Shown: piece after piece, positions 9,354-17,916 of the stretch | Position numbering within the stretch: the first letter of the stretch is position 1 | How the letters are laid out: each line of letters starts with the position of its first letter | Source: Paenibacillus lacisoli | Lineage (GTDB): Bacteria > Bacillota > Bacilli > Paenibacillales > Paenibacillaceae | Assembly: GCF_030580655.1 (NCBI RefSeq) | Contig: NZ_JAUQTB010000008.1 | Span: 107,014-171,013 of the forward strand | DNA: 64,000 nucleotides | Direction of reading: 5' to 3' | Made by a program: the position numbers and the translations under genes | The notes under the pieces: model-generated | What the model was told of the DNA's origin: nothing | Seen by the model: the letters and a program-made list of their open reading frames with translations, nothing else | The model's database searches: none

Positions 9354-11117
9354 ATGCGTCAATGGTATAGAAATATGAGATTATCCTGGAAAATTGGAAT
9401 GCTGTCACTTTGCTTCTTTGTGTTCATGGGGTTGATTGGTGTGACGGCTATTCGTCAGATCGCTACGGTAAACAGTAATGTAGTGGAGCTGAATGATGAC
9501 AGGCTGGTGCCGATCGTAAACCTCGAGGAAATCAAGTCAGATATTGAGTACATTAAATCCCAATCCAGTTCGATGATGGATGCCGGGAATGATGACAGCG
9601 TCAAGCAGCCGATTCAGGATAATATGGAGGAACGGTCGGCAGGAGTGACCCAGAAGCTGGCAGCCTACAAGAACGATAACAGTTATGCGGCAGTACTCCA
9701 GGCATTTGACAGCTTTATCGCAGCCAAGGATGAATTTATTAAGAACATGGGCGTCGGAACGGTTCAGACTCGCGGCGGACAGCCGGCGGCAGATGCCTCG
9801 AATTCCGGGGATTCAGCAGAACAGGTTGGCGGGGCTCCAACGTTCATGACCGATTTCGAGACTGCCCGGACGGATGTCATTCATGCACTGGATACTATCG
9901 TGGATCAGCAGGTCAAGAATGCCAAGGCGACCTATGATGAGAGCAAGCAGGTTTACAGGAACACGAATATTACCGTGATCAGTATGCTGGCAGCTGCAGT
10001 CCTCGTCACATTGCTGCTCACTTTTGTAATTATTCGTACGATTACCTCTCCGGTGCGCAGAGTGACCTCCAAGCTGCAGGAAATTGCGAGCAGCGGCGGT
10101 GATCTGACCCGGCGTATCGGTTACGAGAGCAAGGATGAGATCGGCCAGCTGAGCGCAAGCTTCGATCAGTTTGTCGGCAAGCTGCAGGGCATCATCCGTG
10201 ATGTCGCTGTATCGGCCGAGCAGATGGCGCTGTCCAGCGGGCAGCTGCAGGGCTCCACGGACGCTGCAAACCAGTCGCTGGAAGCTGTTTCGTCCACCGT
10301 ACAGGAGATTGCCTCCAGTACGTCAGATGGCGCGGCCGTTGCGGAGGAGACAACAGCCAGTCTCACCGAGGCGGCAACCTTCTCCAGCGCCACTTCACAA
10401 GCGAGCCGTGTAACTGCCGAGAACAGCCGCCGGGCCCGTGAAGCAGCAGCAGAAGGGGCCGGGCAGATCAATGAAGTGACGGCCTCAATCTCCGAGATTG
10501 CCAACTCCTCAGGAGATGTATCGGTCATCATCCGGGAGCTGGATGCTTCGTCACGCCGGATCGGCGATATTATCCAGATGATCTCTTCGATCTCGGCCCA
10601 GACCAATCTGCTGGCGCTGAATGCCGCGATCGAAGCGGCTCGCGCAGGTGAAGCCGGCAGAGGCTTCAGCGTTGTTGCCGAGGAGATCCGCAAGCTGGCG
10701 GATGAGAGCAACCGGGCCGCCGCCGAGATCTCCAGCCTGGTGGAGGAGAACCAGCTGAAATCTGCCTCTGCGGTGGAGTCCGTCCAGCAGGTGGAAGAGC
10801 GCGTGGCTGCCGGTGTGGCCAAGGCTTCAGAAGTCGAGGGCAGCATCGGACAGATTATCAGCAACATTGAGCAGATTGTCACGCAGATTGACCAGATTGA
10901 TGAAGCGACCGCGAAGCAGGCGGTGAGCAGCAGTGAAATTGAAAAGGCGATGAACCATATCGCATTATCCTCCAGCGAGGTCGCCGAAGGCACAGAGAAT
11001 ATGAGCGCAGGCATTCAGGAGCAGCTGAGCATGATGAATGAAATTGCCGCTTCGACTCAGCAGGTGTCCCGTATGGCGCAGCAGCTAAAACAGCTGGCAG
11101 CTGGATTCATCGTATGA
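9354..11117 (+). CDS. Methyl-accepting chemotaxis protein
   Basis: A 587-residue chemoreceptor. A first membrane helix (about 12-34) and a second (about 203-225) flank an extracytoplasmic four-helix-bundle-type sensor; HAMP follows (about 226-278) and then the signalling coiled coil. The conserved tip that binds CheA/CheW is at about 412-450 ([20 protein letters not shown], then [14 protein letters not shown]). The sensor contains an unusual Gly/Ala/Ser-rich insert at about 137-160 ([14 protein letters not shown]). No C-terminal receptor-tether pentapeptide is present. It is monocistronic, followed by a hairpin at 11124-11163. The ligand is unknown. Confidence 0.92.
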   Translation: MRQWYRNMRLSWKIGMLSLCFFVFMGLIGVTAIRQIATVNSNVVELNDDRLVPIVNLEEIKSDIEYIKSQSSSMMDAGNDDSVKQPIQDNMEERSAGVTQKLAAYKNDNSYAAVLQAFDSFIAAKDEFIKNMGVGTVQTRGGQPAADASNSGDSAEQVGGAPTFMTDFETARTDVIHALDTIVDQQVKNAKATYDESKQVYRNTNITVISMLAAAVLVTLLLTFVIIRTITSPVRRVTSKLQEIASSGGDLTRRIGYESKDEIGQLSASFDQFVGKLQGIIRDVAVSAEQMALSSGQLQGSTDAANQSLEAVSSTVQEIASSTSDGAAVAEETTASLTEAATFSSATSQASRVTAENSRRAREAAAEGAGQINEVTASISEIANSSGDVSVIIRELDASSRRIGDIIQMISSISAQTNLLALNAAIEAARAGEAGRGFSVVAEEIRKLADESNRAAAEISSLVEENQLKSASAVESVQQVEERVAAGVAKASEVEGSIGQIISNIEQIVTQIDQIDEATAKQAVSSSEIEKAMNHIALSSSEVAEGTENMSAGIQEQLSMMNEIAASTQQVSRMAQQLKQLAAGFIV

Positions 11118-11123
11118 GATCAG

Positions 11124-11163
11124 GACCGGTCATCGGGGCTCAGGCCCCGGCTGCCGGTCTTTG
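11124..11163 (+). terminator. Probable terminator after the chemoreceptor gene
   Basis: GACCGG pairs with CCGGTC outside an inner GGGGC/GCCCC stem; a short TCTTT follows. Confidence 0.6.
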
Positions 11164-11281
11164 CTGCAGCCGTATCCTGCTGCATTCCTACAGGGAAAAC
11201 TTGCCCGCCGCGAACCCGGATTCTTGTGATACAATAGGATAGTCTGTCTGACAGGTATTGCATGATTTTAGGAGGATCGCC

Positions 11282-11908
11282 ATGATACAAGTTCCGTTTA
11301 TTGCAGTGGAAGGCCCGATCGGAGCCGGGAAAACAACGCTGGCCACGATGCTGGCCCATCGCTTTCAGTATCCAATCGTCAAAGAGATTGTGGAAGAGAA
11401 TCCGTTCCTGGACAAGTTCTATCAGAACATCGACGAATGGAGTTTTCAGCTGGAAATGTTCTTTCTCTGCAACCGCTACAAGCAGCTGGAGGATACCGGC
11501 TTGAACTTTATCCAGCAGCAGCTTCCCGTCATCTCGGATTATCATATTCATAAGAATCTGATCTTCGCCGAACGTACACTGAAAGGGATCAAACGGGACA
11601 AGTACCGCGAGATTTACCACATCCTGACCGATGACCTGCCAAGGCCGAATGTAATTCTGTATATCCGGGCCAGCTTGGATACGCTGATGCACCGGATCAA
11701 TAAGCGCGGCCGCGATTTTGAGCAGGATATGGAAGTAGGCTATATGGAGCAGCTCATTGCGGATTATGACGCAGGCATGGCCTTTCTGGCTGAACGTGAG
11801 CCTGCTACACGGATTATTACGATTAACGGCGATGACCTGGACTTCGTTGAACATACAGAGCATTTTGAACAAATTGCAGCGCGCGTACAGAAGGAGCTTA
11901 ACTCATGA
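11282..11908 (+). CDS. dgk: Deoxyguanosine kinase
   Basis: A 208-residue deoxynucleoside kinase that phosphorylates salvaged deoxyguanosine. The P-loop is GPIGAGKT at about residues 11-18, followed by EENPFLDKFYQNIDEWSFQL and the lid-type motif RINKRGRDFEQ. AGGAGG lies 7 bases before ATG 11282, and an extended -10 (TGATACAAT, 11227-11235) lies upstream. Its stop overlaps the next kinase start by four bases (ATGA). The pairing and order match Bacillus subtilis yaaG-yaaF, which supports the substrate assignment. Confidence 0.88.
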   Translation: MIQVPFIAVEGPIGAGKTTLATMLAHRFQYPIVKEIVEENPFLDKFYQNIDEWSFQLEMFFLCNRYKQLEDTGLNFIQQQLPVISDYHIHKNLIFAERTLKGIKRDKYREIYHILTDDLPRPNVILYIRASLDTLMHRINKRGRDFEQDMEVGYMEQLIADYDAGMAFLAEREPATRIITINGDDLDFVEHTEHFEQIAARVQKELNS

Positions 11909-12573
11909 ACCAACACAGCATTCCCGCAAATGCATTGATTACCGTGGCCGGCACCGTCGGCGTCGGCAAGTCCACCCTGACCGGGGCCTTGGCCAAGCGG
12001 CTGGGCTTCCGCACTTCGCTGGAGCAGGTGGACCATAACCCGTATCTCGAGAAATTCTATCATGACTTTGAGCGCTGGAGCTTCCACTTGCAGATTTACT
12101 TCCTGGCGGAGCGCTTTAAGGAGCAGAAGGGGATTTGTGAAGCCGGCGGCGGCTTTGTACAGGATCGTTCCATTTATGAGGATACCGGGATTTTTGCCAA
12201 AATGCATGCCGACCAGGGGACCATGTCCAAGACGGATTATGCCACGTATACGAGCCTGTTTGAGGCCATGGTAATGACCCCTTACTTCCCGCACCCGGAT
12301 GTTCTGATTTACCTGGAGGGCAGCCTGCCGTCCATACTTTCCCGGATTCAGCAGCGCGGCCGCGAGATGGAGATCCAGACGGATGTATCCTACTGGGAGC
12401 ATATGCATGAACGTTATTCCCAATGGATCAACGAGTTCAGCGCCTGTCCGGTACTGCGCCTGAATATTGATGATTACGATGTGAACGATGCGGCGTCACT
12501 GGACAGCATTATCACCCAGATTGGGAGCATGATTGCGGCATCCCGCAGCCAGACACCCGGTCAGCCGGCTTAA
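11905..12573 (+). CDS. dck: Deoxyadenosine/deoxycytidine kinase
   Basis: A 222-residue kinase very like B. subtilis Dck (YaaF). The P-loop GTVGVGKS is at about residues 17-24; the conserved SLEQVDHNPYLEKFYHDFE and FVQDRSIYEDTGIFAK blocks follow, and the lid is RIQQRGREMEIQ. It phosphorylates deoxyadenosine and deoxycytidine in nucleoside salvage. The ATG overlaps the stop of dgk, so both come from one transcript. The C-terminal tail (AASRSQTPGQPA) extends slightly beyond the family norm as I recall it. Confidence 0.9.
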   Translation: MNQHSIPANALITVAGTVGVGKSTLTGALAKRLGFRTSLEQVDHNPYLEKFYHDFERWSFHLQIYFLAERFKEQKGICEAGGGFVQDRSIYEDTGIFAKMHADQGTMSKTDYATYTSLFEAMVMTPYFPHPDVLIYLEGSLPSILSRIQQRGREMEIQTDVSYWEHMHERYSQWINEFSACPVLRLNIDDYDVNDAASLDSIITQIGSMIAASRSQTPGQPA

Positions 12574-12778
12574 TGGAGCAAGTTTGCCTATCAGGTTCTG
12601 TCGTGCACGTCAGCGTGCCGCAGGGCCTCTTGTGCTTTTTCGTCCGGTCATCATTCATTTTGCGGCAATGTCATGTTATGATGAATGATGGCATTCCGGA
12701 TAGAAACAGATATGAATTTCACATAGATGAGCATCGTAGTAACATCACGAATCATAGAACCGAAAGGAGCAATACATC

Positions 12779-13765
12779 ATGATACGATTTGGCGTCATTG
12801 GAACCAACTGGATTACAGAGAGATTCATACAGGCGGCACTGGAGACCGAGCAGTTCGTGCTGGGAGCGGTATATTCACGGACAGAGGAGAAGGGAACGGC
12901 GTTTGCCGCGCGTTACGGTGATGTGGAAGTATTTACGGATGTGACAGAAATGGCTTCCAGCGGGAAGATCGATGCAGTCTATATCGCAAGCCCGAACTCT
13001 TTTCACAAAAATCAGGCAATCCAGTGTATGGACCATGGCATTCATGTGCTGTGTGAGAAGCCTTTTGCGTCGAATGCGTCTGAACTCGAGGAGATGCTCG
13101 CGGCGGCCAAGCGTAATGATGTGCTGCTGATGGAGGCTCTGAAGTCAACGCTGATGCCGAACTTTAAGGTCGTTCAGGACAACCTGTACAAGATCGGCCG
13201 GGTGCGTCGTTATGTAGCCAGCTATTGTCAGTACTCTTCACGTTATGATGCGTTCCTGGAAGGTAAAGTGCTGAATGCATTCAATCCTGAATTTTCGAAT
13301 GGTTCACTGATGGATCTTGGGATTTACTGCCTGTATCCGCTGGTGGCGCTGTTCGGTAAGCCGGATGAAGTGAATGCCGTCGGCGTCATGCTCTCCTCGG
13401 GAGTAGACGGAGAAGGCAGCATCGTGATGAAATATGAAGATATGGATGCGACCGTCATGTATTCCAAAATCTCGGACTCCTACCTGCCGGCAGAGATTCA
13501 AGGAGAGAACGGCACACTTGTGATCGATAAGATCAGCCAGCCGTATGAGGTCAAAATTATGTACCGCGACGGTACGGTGGAAGTGCTGACCCAGCCGCAG
13601 ACGCACGAGCCAATGTATTATGAGGTCAAAGAATTTATGGACCTGCTGGAGAGCGGCAAACGCGAGAGCACCGTGAATTCCCATGCAACATCCCTGGCCG
13701 TAGCCCAGGTGATGGAGGAGGCGCGCCGCCAGTTTGGACTGCGTTATCCTGCGGATCAGGCATAA
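12779..13765 (+). CDS. Gfo/Idh/MocA-family NAD(P)-dependent oxidoreductase
   Basis: A 328-residue oxidoreductase with an N-terminal Rossmann fold (FGVIGTNWITERFIQAAL) and the family EKP motif in VLCEKPFASNASELEEML near residue 97, where the Lys is catalytic. The C-terminal alpha/beta domain starts around residue 125 (EALKSTLMPNFK). Members oxidise or reduce sugars, inositols or similar polyols; the substrate cannot be told. GAAAGGAG precedes the ATG. A terminator follows directly. A second member of the family lies at 41852-42844. Confidence 0.88.
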   Translation: MIRFGVIGTNWITERFIQAALETEQFVLGAVYSRTEEKGTAFAARYGDVEVFTDVTEMASSGKIDAVYIASPNSFHKNQAIQCMDHGIHVLCEKPFASNASELEEMLAAAKRNDVLLMEALKSTLMPNFKVVQDNLYKIGRVRRYVASYCQYSSRYDAFLEGKVLNAFNPEFSNGSLMDLGIYCLYPLVALFGKPDEVNAVGVMLSSGVDGEGSIVMKYEDMDATVMYSKISDSYLPAEIQGENGTLVIDKISQPYEVKIMYRDGTVEVLTQPQTHEPMYYEVKEFMDLLESGKRESTVNSHATSLAVAQVMEEARRQFGLRYPADQA

Positions 13766-13767
13766 AT

Positions 13768-13808
13768 AGACGGCAAGAGACGACAGAGTCTGCCGTCTCT
13801 TTTTTTTG
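13768..13808 (+). terminator. Rho-independent terminator
   Basis: AGACGGCA pairs with TGCCGTCT, followed by CT and a run of eight T. It separates the oxidoreductase from the LexA-box promoter just downstream. Confidence 0.85.
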
Positions 13809-13829
13809 CTGCCGACACTTAATATAACC

Positions 13830-13858
13830 AGAACATGTGTTCCTGTTTATGGTATAAT
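13830..13858 (+). promoter_or_regulatory. LexA (DinR) box overlapping an extended -10 promoter
   Basis: GAACATGTGTTCC at 13831-13843 agrees with the Firmicute SOS box CGAACRNRYGTTYC at 13 of 14 positions (only the first C is A). It covers the -35 position of a promoter whose -10 is TATAAT at 13853-13858, preceded by TGG (extended -10). This placement suits direct repression by LexA. The promoter faces the 43-residue peptide gene. Confidence 0.7.
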
Positions 13859-13919
13859 AGAGAGGACAGAGCAACCGGTGGGAAGAAACGGTGAAGCTGA
13901 CCCGGAAGGGGGTGACGCC

Positions 13920-14051
13920 GTGTCTGTGCTTGAATTGATGTTGAAACTTCTGGACGGAATGCTGAAGCTGGTAAGCATTGCTGCCGGCATGAATTCACTG
14001 CTGACTGCCTGGAAGAAACATCGTCAACGCAAGAAAAACCACCGGGAATAG
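13920..14051 (+). CDS. 43-residue amphipathic cationic peptide, possibly SOS-controlled (TisB-like architecture)
   Basis: A GTG start follows GGAAGGGGGT with 6 bases spacing. The peptide begins MSVLELMLKLLDGMLKLVSI, in which single charged residues (Glu5, Lys9, Asp12, Lys16) repeat along one face of a hydrophobic helix; it ends in a basic tail (WKKHRQRKKNHRE). This layout resembles membrane-active type I toxins such as E. coli TisB, which is also LexA-repressed. It is a short monocistron: promoter with LexA box about 60 bases upstream and a strong terminator overlapping the stop. Toxicity is inference; no antitoxin RNA is evident. A small structural protein remains possible. Confidence 0.6.
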   Translation: MSVLELMLKLLDGMLKLVSIAAGMNSLLTAWKKHRQRKKNHRE

Positions 14052-14074
14052 GTTGGACGCCTCCGGTGGTTTTT
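14034..14074 (+). terminator. Rho-independent terminator overlapping the peptide stop codon
   Basis: AAAAACCACCGG and CCGGTGGTTTTT form a perfect 12-base stem; the TAG stop codon lies in the 17-base loop. Confidence 0.88.
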
Positions 14075-14123
14075 CCGTCGTATGATTGAAATGCTCGCCG
14101 TGGTTACCCGCCGGCCTTTGTCA

Positions 14124-14154
14124 GAAGCCACGATGTTACCCGCATCGTGGCTTC
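14124..14154. terminator. Strong hairpin, probable terminator for the leftward WYL genes
   Basis: GAAGCCACGATG and CATCGTGGCTTC form a perfect 12-base stem with a 7-base loop, downstream of the leftward WYL pair. T tracts on either side are short. Confidence 0.55.
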
Positions 14155-14264
14155 TTCATTGTGCACCTCTTATATCGTTATTATAACACACAATTGGAAG
14201 GATGGAACCAAGGCATCCATACCTCTCCGCAGGATACAGGCGAATGCGCGGAAGAACCCAACAA

Positions 14265-15137
14265 TCACAGATTCTCTGCAAGATCGAGAGGAAGCGCCCG
14301 CTTGCCGGTTTCCTCATCTGCTGGTAATTCGCTCACAGGCCCGGCCCCGTACCGTCCCAGTGCCTTGGTGGATGCCTCCAGCATCCGACTGCGCAGGTAA
14401 TCACCTTCGATGACCCGGACCCGCTTACCCAGAAAACGAATTTTGGACAGCAGATATTCGGCTTCGTCCCCCATATAACATACGGTCACTGTGTAAGTCT
14501 TACGGTCCGCGTCGTAAGTGACATCCTTCTCAAAGCAGGAGAACGCGTATAGAATGCGGGACAGCTCTTTATTATATTCCGGCATGATCTGCACGAGCGT
14601 CTTCCGTCTTCGTGTCTGAAGTGTCCGTTCCAGATGCTGGCGGATGCGTTCAACATAGTCAGGCTTCAGCGGATATCTCTCCAGGCTGCGGATGTGATTC
14701 AGACGGGTGCTCATAAAGGCACGATGCTTGAGATGATACCAGAGGAGGTACCACTCCCGTTTGATCATGGAGTACTCCAGCTTGTAGGCGAGCCCGGACT
14801 GCTCCTGGAACTCCCGGCCGTTCTTGATGCTGTAGCTGAGGGTAATCCCGCAGCCTTCGTGGATGCAGCTGCGCAGGGTTCTCAGCAGGGGATGGTAGAT
14901 CTGCCGCTCTGCGGAACGTGCCTTCTCGGTAATATGCTCGGCCGTGTCGATCACATCATCCGGCTCCAGGATCGCGGCCAGCTTCTTACGGGTGCTGCCG
15001 GTAAGAGCCTCCTTGGCAGCCGGATGCCGGAGCATGGTCTTCAGCCAGGCCCGCTCGTGCGAAGTGACCACGAACGTGCCGCTGTCATCAAGGCGGGACA
15101 TAATCTGGTAGTTAAATATTTTCTCGAACGGATTCAT
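14265..15137 (-). CDS. WYL-domain regulator (second gene of pair)
   Basis: A 290-residue protein that starts within the last 26 bases of the upstream WYL gene (ATG 15137, AAGGAG 13 bases before it). It has an N-terminal helical region, a WYL-type middle segment (REWYLLWYHLKHRAFMSTRL, about residues 155-180) and a C-terminal WCX-like extension (YTVTVCYMGDEAEYLLSKIR). A classic winged-helix start is not obvious, so it may act with the upstream protein as a hetero-oligomer, as PafB and PafC do in actinobacteria. The ligand and targets are unknown. Readings that extend the start further upstream lie inside the neighbour and are rejected. Confidence 0.75.
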   Translation of the reverse strand: MNPFEKIFNYQIMSRLDDSGTFVVTSHERAWLKTMLRHPAAKEALTGSTRKKLAAILEPDDVIDTAEHITEKARSAERQIYHPLLRTLRSCIHEGCGITLSYSIKNGREFQEQSGLAYKLEYSMIKREWYLLWYHLKHRAFMSTRLNHIRSLERYPLKPDYVERIRQHLERTLQTRRRKTLVQIMPEYNKELSRILYAFSCFEKDVTYDADRKTYTVTVCYMGDEAEYLLSKIRFLGKRVRVIEGDYLRSRMLEASTKALGRYGAGPVSELPADEETGKRALPLDLAENL

Positions 15138-16434
15138 AATAGCTCTGGATCTCCTTCCATTCGGCGATAAATTCCTGCCGGAGCTGACGGGGCTCCAATA
15201 CCTCGCAGCTGGAGCCGAAGCTGCGCAGCCACGGCCGGATCTCGGTCCAGCCATTGACGGTAATTTCATAGATAAAGCTTTCATCCGTCTCTTCGGTAAT
15301 TTCGCCCCACTGACCCTGCATCAGCACACGTTCCCGGACAAAGTTGCCTCCGGGTGTTCCAGGGTTATAGAAGCGGGCTCTGACCGTGACAGGCCGGCCG
15401 GTATCAATCAGCCAGCTGTAACGGGTTTTCTCTTCAAGCACCTGCCGCTTGGCATGATAGACGGCAGCATCGACTGGTTCGGACAGGCTGATCTCCGTCA
15501 TGCCCTCCATCCGGTATTTGCGGATCCCGTCCCGTTCGCTCGACAGCAGGTACCAGCGTCCATATTGATGGTCATAGACCAGTTTCAGGGGCAGTGTGGT
15601 GACCTGTTTGCCGATGCTGTCCCGTTCGAAGAGCGGATTGGTATTGCGTGATCCGTAGTTTTGGTCGGTTTTGGGCGAGAAATAGAGAAATTGAATGCGG
15701 CGGTGACTGCGAATGGCTTCCAGCAGCGTGAACAGGTGAGCTTCATCCAGAATACGGGAGTAATAGTGATATTTATACCAGAATGGCAGAACGGCAGCGG
15801 CCTCGGATTCCCGGCGGGTCAGATGCTTCTTCAGTCCATCACGCAGCAGATACCCCTGAATAGAAGGAACCTGGGTATTAGCCATGATGTCGACGAAATC
15901 ATACACCTCCTGCAGCTCATCATCTGACAGCTCGGTAACCAGCTCATGACAAATACCGTAGCGGTAAGGGCGGGAAGCGGATACCTTGCGGATAATACCG
16001 ACTTCCTCGAGATATTTCAAATCCTTGCGGATGGTCTTCTCGTCCGGCAGTGCCAGATCCGCCGGAAATCCGCTTACGCAGCAGTCGAGCAGCTCCATGG
16101 CAGTCTGCGTCTGTTCATGAAGCGCGGCGATCAGCAGGGCCAGTCGGTGACTCTCCGATTCCTTCAGCGACTTGGCGCGGAACAGGAACAGCAGCATCGG
16201 GTCGCTGGTATCGTGATAACGGTAGCGGATAGCATCAGCCAACTCCTGGCCCTGATCTTCAGGCAGCTGCTGCTGGGTATGCTGCACAATGTCCTTCAGC
16301 CTGCGCAGCGTCTTGTCGAACGTATTCACCGAGATACCCAGCCGGTCGGCGAACTGCTGCCGGTTATAGGCGCCGCTGGTCAGCACCAGCATGCGCAGGA
16401 ATTGGATTTCTTTATCAAAGCTTTCCTTAGCCAT
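15112..16434 (-). CDS. HTH/WYL-domain transcriptional regulator (first gene of pair)
   Basis: A 440-residue regulator. A DeoR-like helix-turn-helix is visible at about residues 18-45 (YNRQQFADRLGISVNTFDKT) and a second HTH-like segment around 140-160. The WYL segment is at about residues 285-320 (LVYDHQYGRWYLLSSERDG), followed by a WCX-type C terminus. AGGAG lies 5 bases before the ATG. WYL proteins bind nucleic acids or nucleotides as regulatory ligands. Its 3' end overlaps the next WYL gene by 26 bases, so the two are one operon. Confidence 0.82.
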   Translation of the reverse strand: MAKESFDKEIQFLRMLVLTSGAYNRQQFADRLGISVNTFDKTLRRLKDIVQHTQQQLPEDQGQELADAIRYRYHDTSDPMLLFLFRAKSLKESESHRLALLIAALHEQTQTAMELLDCCVSGFPADLALPDEKTIRKDLKYLEEVGIIRKVSASRPYRYGICHELVTELSDDELQEVYDFVDIMANTQVPSIQGYLLRDGLKKHLTRRESEAAAVLPFWYKYHYYSRILDEAHLFTLLEAIRSHRRIQFLYFSPKTDQNYGSRNTNPLFERDSIGKQVTTLPLKLVYDHQYGRWYLLSSERDGIRKYRMEGMTEISLSEPVDAAVYHAKRQVLEEKTRYSWLIDTGRPVTVRARFYNPGTPGGNFVRERVLMQGQWGEITEETDESFIYEITVNGWTEIRPWLRSFGSSCEVLEPRQLRQEFIAEWKEIQSYYESVRENI

Positions 16435-16671
16435 CGTATCTCCTCATTTCCTCTGAGTCATTTCTCGTCCAAGCATTCTTCACTCAGGTATGTACCGGAC
16501 AATTCTTTTGGAAGTCTATTCTAGCAGAAATGAAGGCTTATTGGAAAATAGACTCCGGGGAGGGATTAACTGGAAGACTTATAGCATGTTCAGTTCACCG
16601 GAGTCATAGGTTGTTATAAAAGGGGTGGGAGTGACCTGCCGGCCAGGCCTGCCTGAAGGGGGAAAGAGAGT

Positions 16672-17001
16672 ATGAATACGTTGATTCTGCTGCAAGGAGA
16701 TGTGGAAGAGCGGGAGCTGCAGCTGGAGAGTTGCAGCTTGTATGCTTCGGTGCAGGGATGGGAAGCAGCATCCAGTGTCCTGGAAAGCGGGCAAGCGGAG
16801 GCTTTCCGGCATCTGGAATCCTCGCTGGTCGGCATCCAGCGGCTGCTCGTGACGGACTTAGCGGTAATTACCCATGATATCAAATCATTTTTTGTCTTCC
16901 TGTCGCTGCTAAACCGCTATAAGCTGTCGCTGCACACCGTGAAGGACGGGGAAGTGGTGAATTTTGAGAGCGGGCTGACCTCTGTGCAGCCGTCTGGCTA
17001 G
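16672..17001 (+). CDS. Resolvase N-terminal-domain-like protein lacking the catalytic serine
   Basis: A 109-residue protein. Its layout follows the serine-recombinase catalytic domain: a first strand, then LQLESCSLYASVQGWE in place of the usual Q-x-x-L-x-x-Y-a-x-x-x-G-w, and LLVTDLAVITHDIKSFFVFL in place of the D-R-l-s-R-d helix. The R-V-S-T nucleophile motif is replaced by QGDVEER, so strand cleavage is not expected, and there is no DNA-binding tail. AGGGGG lies upstream of the ATG. It is likely a repurposed or degenerate recombinase domain; a wholly different fold cannot be excluded. Confidence 0.5.
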   Translation: MNTLILLQGDVEERELQLESCSLYASVQGWEAASSVLESGQAEAFRHLESSLVGIQRLLVTDLAVITHDIKSFFVFLSLLNRYKLSLHTVKDGEVVNFESGLTSVQPSG

Positions 17002-17091
17002 AGGATGGCAGGGCTTGGAGGTATCCGTATCCACGCCTGCTGAACGCCTCACTTGGTCCGGTTCCCAAACCGCGCTGCATCAACTACAACA

Positions 17092-17129
17092 GGAAGACCC
17101 CGATACTTCATATCGTATCAGGGTCTTCC
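17092..17129. terminator. Hairpin between convergent genes
   Basis: GGAAGACCC pairs with GGGTCTTCC, with an inner GATAC/GTATC stem. It sits between the resolvase-like gene and aroD, which converge. Confidence 0.6.
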
Positions 17130-17148
17130 TGTTTGCACTTCTGCGCCG

Positions 17149-17916
17149 CTACCGTCTGCGGTGCAGGATGTCCAGCACCTGTTTTAGCTCAGGTGCTGGG
17201 ATCTGGCCAGGCGCGGAAGCCGTGCGCCCGGCCGCGAAGGTCAGTGCGGAGCCGAAAAGCTCTCCGGCCATCCGGCTGATCAGACCCTGTCCACCCATGG
17301 ACATGGTCAGGAACGGCCGGTCGGCGTACTGGCTCCGCATCGTATGGGTGGCGTCCAGCAGGGTGAGGACGTCAGCAGGGCTGGCCGGCATGCAGGCCAG
17401 CTTCGGGATGTGTGCGCCGAAGTCCTGCATCCGGCGCAGGCGGGCGATGATCTCGTCCTTCGGCGGGGTGGCCTGGAAGTCGTGGTTCGACATCACGACG
17501 ATAACCCCACGCTCCCGGGCTGCGTCAACGACAGCCTTCACATCCTCCTCTGCGGAGAAGAGTTCGACATCGATAAGGTCAGCCTGTCCGCTGCGGATCA
17601 CGGCATGCAGCAGGTCGGCATATGCCCGATCGCTGAATTCACGGCTGCCGCCTTCCTTGTGGGTGCGGAAGGTGAACAGCAGCGGAATGCGGCCGAGCCG
17701 ATCCCGCAGCAGCTGCAGCAGCTGGTTCACAGCTTCCAGGTCTTCGACCTGCTGATACAGGTCTGCCCGCCACTCGATGAGGTCGGGCTCCATAGCCAGT
17801 ACATCAGCGGCTTCTTCAAGCAGTCCGGTCTCTGTATCGGCTGTGAGCGGAATGATGACCTTGGGGGCTCCTTCTCCGATGACCGTATCGCGGATGGTTA
17901 AGGGTTGAACAGTCAT
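17149..17916 (-). CDS. aroD: Type I 3-dehydroquinate dehydratase
   Basis: A 255-residue enzyme of the shikimate pathway that dehydrates 3-dehydroquinate to 3-dehydroshikimate through a Schiff base. The catalytic His is at residue 145 (MSNHDFQATPP) and the imine-forming Lys at 172 (HIPKLACMP); the N-terminal EWRADLY and the FTFRTHKEGG block are also diagnostic. The ATG has AAGGAG 9 bases upstream. It stands alone rather than in an aro operon. Length agrees with the roughly 250-residue family norm. Confidence 0.92.
   Translation of the reverse strand: MTVQPLTIRDTVIGEGAPKVIIPLTADTETGLLEEAADVLAMEPDLIEWRADLYQQVEDLEAVNQLLQLLRDRLGRIPLLFTFRTHKEGGSREFSDRAYADLLHAVIRSGQADLIDVELFSAEEDVKAVVDAARERGVIVVMSNHDFQATPPKDEIIARLRRMQDFGAHIPKLACMPASPADVLTLLDATHTMRSQYADRPFLTMSMGGQGLISRMAGELFGSALTFAAGRTASAPGQIPAPELKQVLDILHRRR

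Noticed and set aside
14634..15170. Rightward frames opposite the WYL genes
   Set aside because: They are reverse-strand shadows of GC-rich coding sequence; the leftward frames have domains, ribosome binding sites and overlaps.
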